DNA of 64,000 nucleotides from Molanna angustata (lineage: Eukaryota; Arthropoda; Insecta; Trichoptera; Molannidae): positions 28,455,168 to 28,519,167 of the forward strand of contig OY754972.1 of the NCBI GenBank assembly GCA_963576475.1, written 5' to 3'. Of this stretch, positions 48,212-59,282 are shown piece after piece; position 1 is the first letter of the stretch, and every line of letters starts with the position of its first letter. The position numbers were made by a program, and so were the translations under genes. The notes under the pieces are model-generated. The model saw only the letters and a program-made list of their open reading frames with translations. It was not told the DNA's origin and made no database searches.

Positions 48212-49080
48212 TATTTGTTTTTTTATTACACAATATTTTTATATAACAAAACTACAGCGTTAATTACATATGTACTCTCTCGATAGAGTTAATAACTTGT
48301 GTTCGAGATAGGAGTATCGTAAATACATTACTTATAGGATTATGTATTGCCATAAATATCTCCTTTTAATGATATTTTATATTTATTTTGATCTTTTAAT
48401 TCTCTAATGGAAGTGGGCAAGTTGTTGTAAAATAATATTCCCCTATATGACAGTAATTTCTGTGCTGCAGTTGTATTTTTCTTTGGTATGATCATTTTGA
48501 TCTTTCCTCAGGTCTTCCCATTTTGATCTTTCCTCAGGTCTTCCCATTTTGATCTTTCCTCAGGTCTTCCCATTTTGATCTTTCCTCAGGTCTTCCCATT
48601 TTCACTAAAAAAATAATTAGGATGGTTCTGTCTGTGACTATATATTATGTATTGCAATAATGTCTGTTATCTGTTTTAGTGTTGGGACCGGAACGCCTAC
48701 ATTAGATCAGTTCCGTCAATCAGTCTTTGTGTATCTTCGACTAGCAAGAGATTCGTCCTATAAGTACAACCCCCTCCCGAAACACCATACATAAGGATAG
48801 AGTGAACAAAAGCAAAATATACAATTCTTAGACTATTTTTACACAATATATTTTTGAGATTCCTGAATATATATGCAAATGGATTTTCTCAAACGGTTTA
48901 CTATATTTTCTATTTGGCTTTAGAACTTAAGGTTTATATCGATTTGTATTGCAATATATTTAATTTTGTTAGTCTTGTGTATTTCTATTGATCGGGTATT
49001 ATTTAAGTCTTCGTAAAATGATACTTCAATGTCGGTATCGGTTTGTCTATTGTTTTGTGTATTGTATGATAATTTGTATT
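48212..49080 (-). pseudogene. 5'-truncated LINE ORF2 remnant
   Basis: The minus strand reads NKIKYIAIQIDINLK, then SIYIFRNLKNILCK-x-SLRI with YFAFVHSILMYG, TQRLIDG, and near the end KNTTAAQKLLSYRGILFYN followed by NLPTSIRELK. These are the RT C-terminal and tail motifs of Jockey/CR1-type LINEs. Stops and a 26-bp tandem expansion break the frame. Sequence after the stop ends in AATAAAAAAACAAATAAAA (about 48212-48235, reverse complement), the 3' tail. It interrupts the flanking repeat. Confidence 0.65.
48493..48602. repeat. 26-bp x4 tandem repeat inside the LINE relic
   Basis: CATTTTGATCTTTCCTCAGG plus TCTTCC, starting at 48493, 48519, 48545 and 48571. The copies are identical and the period is not a multiple of three, so it frameshifts the host frame. 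Confidence 0.9.
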
Positions 49081-49945
49081 CTTTAACTACTATCACCATC
49101 GAGAGTTGGATCTCATGTGCTACATGCTACTAGTTCTAAAATTATCCCATTTATACACCAAAATTACAAGACACATTCATATTATATTATGTCCCTAAGT
49201 TTCATATATCTGTTAGGTAGATACACTCCAAATAATTCCATCGAACAAGCGGAAAAAGGGTTTCAATTGAAATTTCGAAATCTACTAAATTACTTATTTA
49301 TTTCAACAGTAAAACTAGTAATTCATTTGATACCAATAATGTTCAATCTAATACTTATAGTGAGGTATCAAAGCGAGTTGTTCATTTCATGTAATTGATC
49401 TTGTCTTATTTTATGTTGAAGATGTTTTAATGAACTATGAAATTTGTTTGGCATTACGTTCAAATGAAGAGTCATTAGAGATTACTCATTAGCTGATGTT
49501 GATACAACTACATATGTATATACCTACTCACTTAGAATATCTTATACGCACTCTTGATAGTTGATTGGTATGAACCTAAGATCTTTTAGTAAATTATTAA
49601 ATTGATACCTCCTAGTGATGAGAAATATTAGCTATAGACAAAATTTTACATCGCTTCCTCTTCCGCCATCATTACTAATTTCACAAAGATTCGAGTTTAA
49701 GGAAAAACAGTTGAACTTCAGCATTGGAACACTAATAGGTACTCGAATTAAATTACTATCATACATAAATTGCTCAAAGTTTAGTAAGAAAGACTATATT
49801 GTTTTTCTTAAAAGGGTTCAAGATTTATATTATGATGGAATAAGCATAGCTCGAAATACCTACAAATCAAGCCAGGTATAGGTAGTCTTGGATTATGTAT
49901 CTAAAAAGGAAAATTTCGAATGGAAATTACTTTGAATAGAACCTA

Positions 49946-50330
49946 TTGCTTATTCACGCCATTTCTCATAAGGAGAAAACAGAGAGAACTGAGCTTACAT
50001 TTTCGCCTCAATCACACTTATACACCGTCTCATACTTGCTCGCTGGATGGATAAAGGATAAATTAAAGTCCTTGACACATTCTCAAAATTTCCATCGTTT
50101 TATGTCCCATTCATTTGGTCATGAGGATTATTTTATAGCTACCATTCAAATTAATCTTCGATCTGCTGAACGTACTTTACTATCTATTCCTATTCATAGT
50201 TCTGAATTTTTTAGCTTTTCATTTGAAGTATATTAGGCTAGACTATGGAATAGTCTAAGTCTTGATATTACGTCGTCTATTTCAAGAAAAGGCTAAAGCA
50301 AAAATATTTATCTGAAAATACCTGATTACA
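49946..50330 (+). pseudogene. LINE ORF2 C-terminus remnant
   Basis: The plus strand reads RTLLSIPIHSSEFFSFSFEV, a TAG at 50234-50236, then ARLWNSLSLDI and, after a frameshift near 50282, FKKRLKQKYL. IP-x-H....SF-V...RLWNSL followed by FK-x-x-L is the C-terminal signature of many insect LINE ORF2 proteins. Upstream (49615-49945) a frame with LLSYINCSKFS may be more of the same protein but is not convincing. Confidence 0.5.
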
Positions 50331-50409
50331 TCTTCCTCTCCTCTTCCTTTCCTCATCATTTAGTTTTCCTATGATTGCTATGAATTGTCCATTTTCTTTG
50401 TTATTTTTC

Positions 50410-50740
50410 TTATTAATTTTCTTTATTTATTTATTTATTTTATTTTGGGAAACAAAACAGCTGTTACATATTTTACATTAATAAAAAAATAACAATCAGG
50501 AAAGTAAGCCAATTACATTGTTCCACAGATTAATATACATAATAAAGACAATTCAGTACAAAGTCAAAGACAAAAGTGTGGTGTAAGTGTACAATTGTGA
50601 TGTGTGTGTATGTCTTCTGCTATATTTGTTTATTTTTGTAATGTGATTAACTTATTGCCATAGTACACACTGTTTTGTATATTTAACAATAACTCTGGTA
50701 GGTTGGAAAAATTGCCATCAAGCAATTATGTATACAAGAA
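50410..50740 (-). repeat. Probable minus-strand LINE 3' end with TTTA tail
   Basis: TTTATTTATTTATTTATTTT, then TTGGGAAACAAAACAGCTGT, looks like a poly-A/AAAT tail and 3' UTR read backwards. No ORF remains. Confidence 0.35.
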
Positions 50741-50744
50741 TATT

Positions 50745-51061
<317 letters not shown>

Positions 51062-51062
<1 letters not shown>

Positions 51063-52941
51063 CTCGAACGAATAGGTACTTATTGCAACATTCCTCATCA
51101 CTAATATCTACCTATTTATTATGGTCAAAAAATAAACAATGATACTAGTTCATTTCAAATAACTTTTAAAAACTAAGATTCTACAGTTATGCTGCATACA
51201 TCAAGTATCACTCTTATCAGTATTGTACATTTGCTTTGTCAGACAATCATCATTCATTATTCTTTTTATCTGGTTCTCAACCATCTCGAGGCTTTTGGTT
51301 ATTTTATTTTTTTAAATACACAACATGCATCCTCGTTGAATAGAAAAGTTCCACTTCTTTTCTAAATGTGACCCCTAAACTGTGAAAGATAGATAGATTA
51401 TCATATCGGAGCTACATGCACAATCTTTGAATTAAATTAGCATAAATGATTAATACTATTAATAAGAGAGTTATAAATTGACAGGCATCCATATATCACT
51501 TGATAGGACAACCAATACGGACACCTGAGTTAAAGCTAATTAAGAACCATTTCATTCGACACCTTTAGGATGGTATATTAATGTGAGACTTCTCAGTTCA
51601 TGGCGGTATTGTAAAATTTTATAGACAAAATTATACGACACTGACTCAACCAACGTTCTTCTGCTAATAATCGCCTCAATTCCCATGTATCTATCAAACA
51701 CTTGTGAAGAAATTTCATTTTCTATGTTGCTATCATATACCAACATTTTATAAATTGTAAACACTTTCTTGCAACTTGGGTATGTTGCGAAATTGTAACC
51801 AATTAATTCATACTTACTTTTTGTGTATTGCTTCTCGAAGAGTTTCTATGCCATGTATTAATTTAACATGCACCCAAAAGCAATTTAATTTGATCAAACC
51901 ACGAATGACTTATTTAATACTATTGGTTCCGAAGTGACCGCTTCTTCTCAGGTCGAATGATAACTGACTATCTACTTAATAATAAATAAAAATGTTCATT
52001 GATTCATTGAAGTTGTTATGTAGCAGATAAGTGTATGCATGGACTGCAACATAAGTTATTATATACTTAACTATTTTATACTTAAAATATTAATTGTATA
52101 AGAAACAAGGGGAGAGTTTCTTTCCCAATGGCTATTTCCTCCAACTAACCAATATGAAGCCCACGGAAGCTAGGATTGCATGAGAATTTTTATATACATT
52201 AAATATATTTCTCGTCTGTTGGTATCAATCGATATTGAAATGTCTTACCACTATACTAAAGAGGTCAACATATTCCCATACGTTCACTGCGAAATAATTT
52301 TTCAAGTATAGTTTTACGTTGCCTATATTTTGTCATAATGATACCTTAAAACGTATTTTTATGTACCTATATTTATATTTTACTAACCAATAATTTATTT
52401 GAATCTAAAATGTAGGTATTTTTAAAATTTAATGCGATCAAAACGTTTACCCAGACGAATTGAATATGAATTTTTTGTTCAAAATATTACGATACATTTT
52501 TTCCATACTTATATTTTGTTGTATCTATACCAAACCTGTAAAGATATTAAGTTTATTCATTTTTTTATTTAAAATAACCGAATATGTATGTATGTCGCTC
52601 AAGTATTTGTTTTTGTCATAGAGGACAAAATTCAGTTCAATCATTTTTTGTCAAATAACATTTGGAATAAATTATTTGATTTTTTATCATATTATTTTGT
52701 ATGTTTCACTAATAAAATATTGTGACATTGATATCACATCATTTTACGTATAAATTATCATATTGAATGAGGATGTGTCAAAAACCTGTTTATGAGAATT
52801 ATTTGATTATGATTACCGACACAAAAAATATGAATAATTTAATTCTTGTAAAAAAACAAGTCTAAATGACGAAATTTTCGTTCAATAGACGAACATTTAA
52901 GCATACATTCACCTAATTCTTCAAATGTTTGATATCTAGGT
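51062..52941. other. AT-rich intergenic DNA, no gene seen
   Basis: No recognised repeat or ORF. A 70-codon minus-strand frame at 51552-51764 has no family resemblance. Confidence 0.5.
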
Positions 52942-53251
52942 TGAATTACTTTGTATGGTGATAGTGAAAATGTTCCTACTATTTTCTACTAATACTAATA
53001 TAATGAATTACTTCGTATGGTGATAGTGAGAATGTCCCGACTATTTCCTACTAATACTAATATAATGAATCACTTCGTATGGTGATAGTGAGAATGTTCC
53101 TACTATTTCCTAGTAATGCTAATATAATGAATTACTTCGTATGGTGATAGTGAGAATGTTCCTACTATTTCCTACTACTGCTAATATAATGAATTACTTC
53201 GAATGGTGATAGTGAGAATGTTTCTACTATTTCCTACTAATGCTAATATAA
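52942..53251 (+). repeat. 62-bp minisatellite, 5 copies
   Basis: Five units starting TGAATTACTT (or TGAATCACTT), through GTATGGTGATAGTGAGAATG and CTACTATTTCCTACTAATGC, ending TAATATAA. 310 bp in all; copies differ at a few bases. Confidence 0.9.
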
Positions 53252-53644
53252 TTACTATTTGATATTAATTAGTGTATGCTTTCCGAATCTCCACTATGGC
53301 GTGTCGGACATGTCATTTTGTGTAACATTATTTTATTTATTTATTTTTTGCTTTTGGTTAATATCTTGATTATCTGGGATATTTGAAAAAAAAATAGAAA
53401 TTTTCCAATATAATTTAGAGATCACATAGGAAAACCACCTAAACCTACTTTTATAAAGCTTATCGGTGATGTTTCTTCGAAACAACTACTTATGACTGTT
53501 CAAGTTTCACTGCCGTAGGTATAGATATCTTATTTTAGTTGTTGAAACAAGAGCTTTGGTTGTGACGGCCATTTTTCTATTCGACACTTGTTTTCATTGA
53601 AAAATCATGTGATCAGGGTCTAATTTTGAAAGTTTTCATCTAAT
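53252..53644. other. Intergenic DNA upstream of the I-like element
   Basis: No gene seen; ends at the target-site duplication. Confidence 0.5.
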
Positions 53645-53656
53645 ATAACTAATCTG
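53645..53656 (+). repeat. Target-site duplication, left
   Basis: ATAACTAATCTG, identical to 59283-59294 directly after the A-tract of the retrotransposon. Confidence 0.85.
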
Positions 53657-54045
53657 GATAAAAATTGGTTTTTTGTAGTGAATAACAATCTATATTTGTG
53701 ATGGTATAGTGATTAACTTTCAGTTTTTGTACAAAACAATCTTTGTTGTGCGTTATTTTTGTGTGGAAGCTGAATTCACTATTGGGATTGCACTTTGTGT
53801 GTTTGACAGATACTTATTGTGAGTTATCTTATTTTTCTCTCGTCACATTTGATCTAAAACAGTCGTTAATAAACAAATAACTATCAAACAGAATAAAAAT
53901 CGTGTTTAATGAAGAATTTGTTTTCGAAATATATATAAATATCAAGTGATAAGTGGTGACATTTTTGAAAGTAAACATTTTAAATTCGCTCAGCATTTTT
54001 TTTACCGTATACATTGCAATCAACGTGTTTGGTTGATTGGCGACA
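53657..54045 (+). promoter_or_regulatory. 5' UTR / internal promoter region of the I-like element
   Basis: 389 bp between the duplication and the ORF1 ATG. Elements of this group carry an internal promoter here; no motif can be assigned by eye. Confidence 0.4.
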
Positions 54046-55353
54046 ATGAATGACCCACCCGATAAGGGTGGCCCTAATGCCAAAAAGAAAAGACTGGATA
54101 TGGAACCAGAGTCTTCTTCACAAATGACAATTCGGTCAAATGAATACACAAATCAATTTGTCAAAGAAGGCGACTGTCCACCTTCAGTTGCTGTCAATGA
54201 GAGCGCATGCATATCTTCGGCTTCAGTTGGTGAGAGCCAGTACTCGCCTTTGGCTCTTCCGCCTTTCATGGTCGTTGTGGAGAACACGGAAAAGGGTAAA
54301 CCCATTCATCCCATGGTTTTGGGTGGTTTACTATCTAGATCAGGTATGGAGGGGATTGTCCCCGGAGGAGTGAGGGCGGATGGAGGTCGCCGCACCATAG
54401 TTACATTTGCAACTGCTAAATATGCAAATAACTTTATAAAATCGAATATGCTTTCATCTAAGGGTTTGAAATCTTATATTCCCAATTACAAACTGTACAA
54501 GAGTGGATTGATTAGACGCATACCAACGGATCTAACAGATGACGACATTATGAACAATATTCAAGTACCCCTTGGTTGCGGGAAAGTTGCTAGACTAAGA
54601 CGTTTGAATAGAAGGACTAATATCAACGGAAAAATGGAGTGGATTCCTTCATCCACAATTCTTGTCACATTTGAGGGGCAAAAACTCCCTGATTACATAT
54701 ACTTATTTTATAATTCTATAAATGTTGATTTGTATATTCCGCCTTCATACATTTGCCATAAATGCCAAAGATACGGACATACCCACACTAGATGTACCAA
54801 TTCATCAAGATGTGCTAAATGCGGTGAAAACCACGAATCTAAAGACTGCTTAAAAACAGAAACTAAAAGCATATGTGTAAACTGTAAAGGTGACCATATA
54901 TCTACAAGCAATATTTGCCCTGAGTTGCATAGACAAAGGGATATTAGACGTGTTATGGCTACAGAGGGCGTATCCTTTGTTCAAGCATCTAAAAAAGTTG
55001 GAGCTCCCAAAAAATCGTTCAGTGAGGTGACTTCAGCATCATCTCCTAATAAAAAGCAAATTAAGAAAATCATAGATCACAAAACAATCAACTCCTTATT
55101 GTCCTACTCAAATGGACAACCACTGAATCCCAAGAATGGATGTGGTGTGCCCCCAGAATTTAATATCAATGCTTCTTCTCCATCCTCTTCTTCTAATGAT
55201 TCTTCGATTTCTGAATCGCCACTTAATCCTAATAACATTAAACTGATGTTCCAGATTTTTACCTATTTATTATCAAATATTAATGATGAATCTATCTTTA
55301 CACAAATGTCTTCTCTTCTAGCTCCTCCTGCTTCACCTGAATCTCATAATTAG
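54046..55353 (+). CDS. I-like element ORF1 (gag-like, three CCHC zinc knuckles)
   Basis: 435 residues from ATG 54046. N-terminus is polar and low-complexity. The middle (about 70-225) contains RTIVTFATAKYANNFIKS and RRIPTDLTDDDIM, an RRM-like segment usual in these gag proteins. Three zinc knuckles follow: CHKCQRYGHTHTRC (about 237), CAKCGENHESKDC (about 256) and CVNCKGDHISTSNIC (about 276). The C-terminal tail is serine/proline/asparagine-rich. The protein binds the element RNA and forms the ribonucleoprotein. Stop TAG at 55351-55353. No disruption. Confidence 0.88.
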   Translation: MNDPPDKGGPNAKKKRLDMEPESSSQMTIRSNEYTNQFVKEGDCPPSVAVNESACISSASVGESQYSPLALPPFMVVVENTEKGKPIHPMVLGGLLSRSGMEGIVPGGVRADGGRRTIVTFATAKYANNFIKSNMLSSKGLKSYIPNYKLYKSGLIRRIPTDLTDDDIMNNIQVPLGCGKVARLRRLNRRTNINGKMEWIPSSTILVTFEGQKLPDYIYLFYNSINVDLYIPPSYICHKCQRYGHTHTRCTNSSRCAKCGENHESKDCLKTETKSICVNCKGDHISTSNICPELHRQRDIRRVMATEGVSFVQASKKVGAPKKSFSEVTSASSPNKKQIKKIIDHKTINSLLSYSNGQPLNPKNGCGVPPEFNINASSPSSSSNDSSISESPLNPNNIKLMFQIFTYLLSNINDESIFTQMSSLLAPPASPESHN

Positions 55354-55418
55354 ACTAGGTATCTCTAATATGGTGTCATTTTTTTTTCTTGCTATTACTC
55401 ATAGCTTAATTATTTTAA
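55354..55418 (+). other. ORF1-ORF2 spacer
   Basis: 65 bp with a T-run; ends in the TAA (55416-55418) that opens the ORF2 frame. No frame overlap. Confidence 0.6.
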
Positions 55419-58400
55419 GTGAAGACATCGCAAATAGAAAAATTCACAGTAATTACAGATACTAATACTAACAAAAATATTTCAGTCCTACAGTGGAATG
55501 CTCGAAGTGCTGTGAGTAATAGAGCTGATATTGTTTATCTTTTAAACCACTATAAAATCAACATCGCTGCTATTGCCGAAACGTGGATTAGACCACACTA
55601 TTCTTATAATATACCAGGATACTTTTGTGTAAGAGGCGACAGACAGGAGGGGAGAGGCGGTGGCGTGGCTTTGTTGGTCGACTCGGCGCTTTCTTTTACC
55701 CAAATTGATCTGCCTTTTAATCCATTTCTGGAAGTGGCGGCTGTAATAATTAATAATATAGGATTCATATCAGCGTATGTACCTCCGGGCACTGGTTTTG
55801 ACAACAGTTTTTGGAACTCCGTAGTGCCACTCCTCCCTGCATCGTATTTTATTCTAGGGGATTTTAATGCTCATAGTCCATCTTGGGGTTGCTCTAGATC
55901 AGATAGGTCAGGAAATCATATTTTGACATTCATCGATGAACATAATTTGTGCATCCTAAATGATGGATCAGCAACGAGGCTGACTCCAACGGGTCAGAAC
56001 CGAAGCGCTCTGGACCTGTCCTTGTGTACAGGAGATTTGGCCAGCTCTGTAAATTGGACGATAACACACGATGCTTTCTCAAGCGACCACTTTCCCATTA
56101 TTTGCACGTACAATTGTTCCTCTAGCCTATATTTACCTCAAAACCAGAGAAACCTTTATAACATTCGTAAGGCGGACTGGTTTAAATTCAGGAAGATAAT
56201 TGAGAGCAGAGTTAATGAAAGAGAGAATCCATTCGATAGTAATACAACCGTCCAAAATAACTACAATAACTTCTTCCAAATTCTAAAAGATGCAACAGAT
56301 GAATCCATACCGAAAAAGAAGGGTGGTAGAAGGCCTAGGAGATATACTCCATGGTGGGATGAGGAGTGCGATATACTGGTTGAGGAGCGTAAAAAAGCCA
56401 TGCTCAAATATAAAAACGACATGTCTATGGAAAAATTTTTGTCTGCTAAGGCCCTTCAAGCAAAAACAAAAAAGGCACTTAGACAGAAAAAGCGTAATGG
56501 TTGGTCTGGATTTTGTTCGTCACTGTCTCCCAACTCCCCACCGTCATATGTTTGGGACATGATTAAACGCTTTAGGGGCTCGATGGTTCCTCCTCGTAGA
56601 TTGCAGTATACCAAATTATGGCTCCCCAACTTTGTTAAGTCTTTAGCTCCCTCATATGTTCCCAATATAACTCAAATTACATTGCACGGACAATCTGCAA
56701 CAGTTAACACCGGCTCATGTTTAGTCTGGCCGTTTTCCTTAGATGAACTGAAAATATCGTTAATAAAGACCAAAAACTCGTCCCCAGGTCTGGATAAGAT
56801 CCCTTACTCGGTGCTGAGGAAACTTCCGGATCCATTTCTTCTTTTCCTTTTAGACATTTTCAACCAAATTTTGCACAAAAGCTCTGTCCCTGTGGAATGG
56901 AAACACCAGTTGGTGGTCCCAATTCCGAAACCGGGTAGGGATCTGACCCTGGGGTCATCATACCGTCCTATTGCCTTGTCTTATTGTATATTAAAATTGC
57001 TTGAACACCTTATTAAGATACGAATAGAATGGTTCCTGGAAAACAGTCGTCATTTATCAAGTAGCCAGTTCGGGTTTAGAAGGTCACTCGGATGTATGGA
57101 TAGTCTATGTACTCTTGTTACGGACATACAGCTGGCTTTTTCTAACAAAGAGTTCCTCGTGGCCGCTTTTTTAGACATTGACGCAGCCTACGACAACGTA
57201 TGTCTTCATACACTCTACATTAAGCTGATTCAGTTGAAGATTCCTGACCCTTTGTTGATATTCAACATGTTCATTGAAAGGAGAATAGTTATTGAACGTG
57301 ACGATGGGGTAATTGTTAGATCTGTGTGGAGGGGTCTTCCGCAGGGTTCTGTTTTGTCTCCCCTTCTATTCAATGCGTACTTATATAACATACGGTCTGC
57401 TATCCCTAGCGATTGCAAAATATTACAGTATGCAGACGATATAGCCTTGTACACTGTTCATAGGAACATTGATCGAGCTGTAAACATTCTGTCCGACTCC
57501 CTTTCTAGATTAAATACCTGGTTGCTTTCTCACTCTCTCCAATTATCTCCTGTAAAATCAAAGATTATGGTTTTCTCCAGAAAGCATAGAAACCCTGAAG
57601 TTTTAATACGTCTTAACGATATTGACATTCCTCAGGTTGACGAAACCAAATTTTTGGGAGTTGTTTTCGATAGGAAGTTGGCATGGAACTCTTTTGTTGA
57701 TAAAATAACAGCTAAATGCGAACGTAATACAAACATCCTACGAGCAGTGGCTGGAGTTTCATGGGGATCTCACCCTTCCACTATGAGAAACATGTACAAT
57801 GCGTTGATTCGTTCCCACCTCGACTATGCATGTTTTTTGTTAAATTCTCTTCCAATCCATCTAGAAACTAGGCTTGAGAGAGTTCAGTCTAGGTGTCTTA
57901 GACTTATAATGGGTGCTATGCAGTCTGCGCCTATAAACGCTCTTCAAGTGGAATGTTCGGAGATGCCGCTGGTTATAAGGCGACTCTACCTGGCAGAAAG
58001 GTTCATTCTCAAACGCATTAGTTATTCTGAACATCCACTTTTCGATAATATCGTTAAACTGAATCAGTCCTACCAGTCCAACAGATATTGGCTCAAAAAA
58101 CACATCCCTCTGCTGTGTACAGCTTATTCTTCTATTAATGACACATACAAAGGATCAAAATATCCCTTTCCCTCTTCAGTTTTCAATTTGCCTCTTAAAG
58201 TCTTACAAACGATTCCTAATGTCATACAAAATATTGGTTTAACCAAGAAACCCAAACATTGCTTTAATGATTTTAATCAAAAGTTTATTTCTTGTGTAAA
58301 TGAAAAATGGCCGACTTATCTAAGAATATACACGGATGGATCTAAATTAACTACTGGCGAATTCGTTGGATCTGCTTTTGCAATCCCTAAATTGAACATA

Positions 58401-59177
58401 GAGGCCGGGTTCAAATTACCATCTGAGGCTTCAGTGTATACCGCTGAATGCTTTGCATTAAAGGAGGTCTTACGCGAATGCGTATCGCTGTCAAAACAAA
58501 ATATTATCATCTTTTCTGACTCACTTTCCTTAGTAAAATGTTTGTCCTCCCCTTATTCCATTTTTTCGCGCAATCAACTTATAATTGACATTCGTCTATT
58601 GCTATACGAATTACAAGAAGAAAATAAAGACGTGGTAATCGCATGGATCCCGGCACATAGCGGCATTTATGGTAATGAGAGAGCGGATGCATTGGCCAAA
58701 CAGGCCGCCCTCCAGGGTAATCTTCCGAACAATTTCGTTGTTCCTGAGTGTGATCTGCTGAGTGTTTTAGAACGTGACAGGGTGAAAGACTGGTGTTCGC
58801 AATGGCAAAATAGCCCCAAAGGTTACCATTATAAAAAAGTGCAGAGTTCCATCCCCTCGCGTCCTTGGTTCCACCGAAAGAGGTTATCTAGGCATCACAT
58901 TGTTTATATTTCTAGACTGCGCTTTGGTCATATGCGATTGGATAGCCATCTGTTCCGTCTCGGATTGGTGGAGTCCCCGTTCTGCGAATGTGGATGGGAT
59001 GAGGAAACTCCGGATCACGTTCTGTTTGGTTGTCCAATCAGGGATGCGCTAGACATTTATTTTAGGTTTGAGAATGTCCAATACCCTGTTTCCACAGTTT
59101 ACCTTCTTGGGCTGAACTCTCCTCAAGTTCATGGTTTAATATTTAAATCGATTATAAAAAATCTGACTATTATTTAA
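55419..59177 (+). CDS. I-like element ORF2: APE endonuclease, RT, RNase H
   Basis: About 1,252 codons open from just after TAA 55416-55418. APE endonuclease: LQWNARS, IAETWI, GGGVALLV, LGDFNAHSPSWGC (about 146) and SSDHFPI (about 220). RT: YRPIALS, AAFLDIDAAYDNV, RGLPQGSVLSPLLFN and YADDIALYT (about 669). RNase H: IYTDGSK (about 970), YTAECFAL, IFSDSLS and IPAHSGIYGNERADALA (about 1076-1092), so the D-E-D-H/D set is complete. C-terminal CECGWDEETPDHVLFGC is a CCHC-like motif. No ATG lies between the upstream stop and the endonuclease core. The first codon is GTG, so start choice is unclear (reinitiation, non-AUG start, or a lost ATG). Length is normal for the group. Confidence 0.88.
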   Translation: MKTSQIEKFTVITDTNTNKNISVLQWNARSAVSNRADIVYLLNHYKINIAAIAETWIRPHYSYNIPGYFCVRGDRQEGRGGGVALLVDSALSFTQIDLPFNPFLEVAAVIINNIGFISAYVPPGTGFDNSFWNSVVPLLPASYFILGDFNAHSPSWGCSRSDRSGNHILTFIDEHNLCILNDGSATRLTPTGQNRSALDLSLCTGDLASSVNWTITHDAFSSDHFPIICTYNCSSSLYLPQNQRNLYNIRKADWFKFRKIIESRVNERENPFDSNTTVQNNYNNFFQILKDATDESIPKKKGGRRPRRYTPWWDEECDILVEERKKAMLKYKNDMSMEKFLSAKALQAKTKKALRQKKRNGWSGFCSSLSPNSPPSYVWDMIKRFRGSMVPPRRLQYTKLWLPNFVKSLAPSYVPNITQITLHGQSATVNTGSCLVWPFSLDELKISLIKTKNSSPGLDKIPYSVLRKLPDPFLLFLLDIFNQILHKSSVPVEWKHQLVVPIPKPGRDLTLGSSYRPIALSYCILKLLEHLIKIRIEWFLENSRHLSSSQFGFRRSLGCMDSLCTLVTDIQLAFSNKEFLVAAFLDIDAAYDNVCLHTLYIKLIQLKIPDPLLIFNMFIERRIVIERDDGVIVRSVWRGLPQGSVLSPLLFNAYLYNIRSAIPSDCKILQYADDIALYTVHRNIDRAVNILSDSLSRLNTWLLSHSLQLSPVKSKIMVFSRKHRNPEVLIRLNDIDIPQVDETKFLGVVFDRKLAWNSFVDKITAKCERNTNILRAVAGVSWGSHPSTMRNMYNALIRSHLDYACFLLNSLPIHLETRLERVQSRCLRLIMGAMQSAPINALQVECSEMPLVIRRLYLAERFILKRISYSEHPLFDNIVKLNQSYQSNRYWLKKHIPLLCTAYSSINDTYKGSKYPFPSSVFNLPLKVLQTIPNVIQNIGLTKKPKHCFNDFNQKFISCVNEKWPTYLRIYTDGSKLTTGEFVGSAFAIPKLNIEAGFKLPSEASVYTAECFALKEVLRECVSLSKQNIIIFSDSLSLVKCLSSPYSIFSRNQLIIDIRLLLYELQEENKDVVIAWIPAHSGIYGNERADALAKQAALQGNLPNNFVVPECDLLSVLERDRVKDWCSQWQNSPKGYHYKKVQSSIPSRPWFHRKRLSRHHIVYISRLRFGHMRLDSHLFRLGLVESPFCECGWDEETPDHVLFGCPIRDALDIYFRFENVQYPVSTVYLLGLNSPQVHGLIFKSIIKNLTII

Positions 59178-59282
59178 TTCTTTTTCTTTTATTGACTTAA
59201 TCTTTGTTAACTAATGTTTCTGATTAATAACGGCTGCAACATCCTTTTATGGGTGAAAAGCCTTAAGAGAAAAAAAAAAAAA
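59178..59282 (+). other. 3' UTR and A-tract of the I-like element
   Basis: Short 3' UTR with GGCTGCAACATCC and GGTGAAAAGCCTTAAGAG, then about 13 A. It serves as template for target-primed reverse transcription in this family. Confidence 0.6.

Larger units (their letters stand above)
47740..49135 (-). repeat. Flanking inverted repeat, right copy (split)
   Basis: Reverse complement relative of 24336-25140. Similarity runs over 47740-48211, stops, and resumes at about 49085-49135 (GAGAGTTGGATCTCATGTGC), with a LINE fragment in between. Confidence 0.6.
53657..59282 (+). mobile_element. Full-length I-like non-LTR retrotransposon
   Basis: 5.6 kb bounded by a 12-bp duplication. Order: 389-bp 5' UTR, gag-like ORF1, 65-bp spacer, ORF2 with APE endonuclease, RT, RNase H and a C-terminal CCHC-like motif, about 100-bp 3' UTR and an A-tract (about 59270-59283). 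The 3' UTR ends with GGCTGCAACATCC...AAAGCC, able to form a small stem. RNase H downstream of RT plus three CCHC knuckles in ORF1 place it in the I group (I/Nimb-like). Both ORFs are open, so this is a recent insertion and possibly competent apart from the start-codon question for ORF2. Confidence 0.88.

Noticed and set aside
24336..49135. A single giant transposon with the inverted flanking repeats as its ends
   Set aside because: Arms are diverged and look like ordinary dispersed repeats, there is no transposase or other gene inside, and no target duplication was seen. Kept only as an observation.
49615..49881. 88-codon plus-strand frame
   Set aside because: No clear family; LLSYIN hints at a LINE C-terminal region but is too weak to call.
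53829..54149. 106-codon minus-strand frame
   Set aside because: Lies antisense over the 5' UTR and ORF1 start of the I-like element; a shadow.
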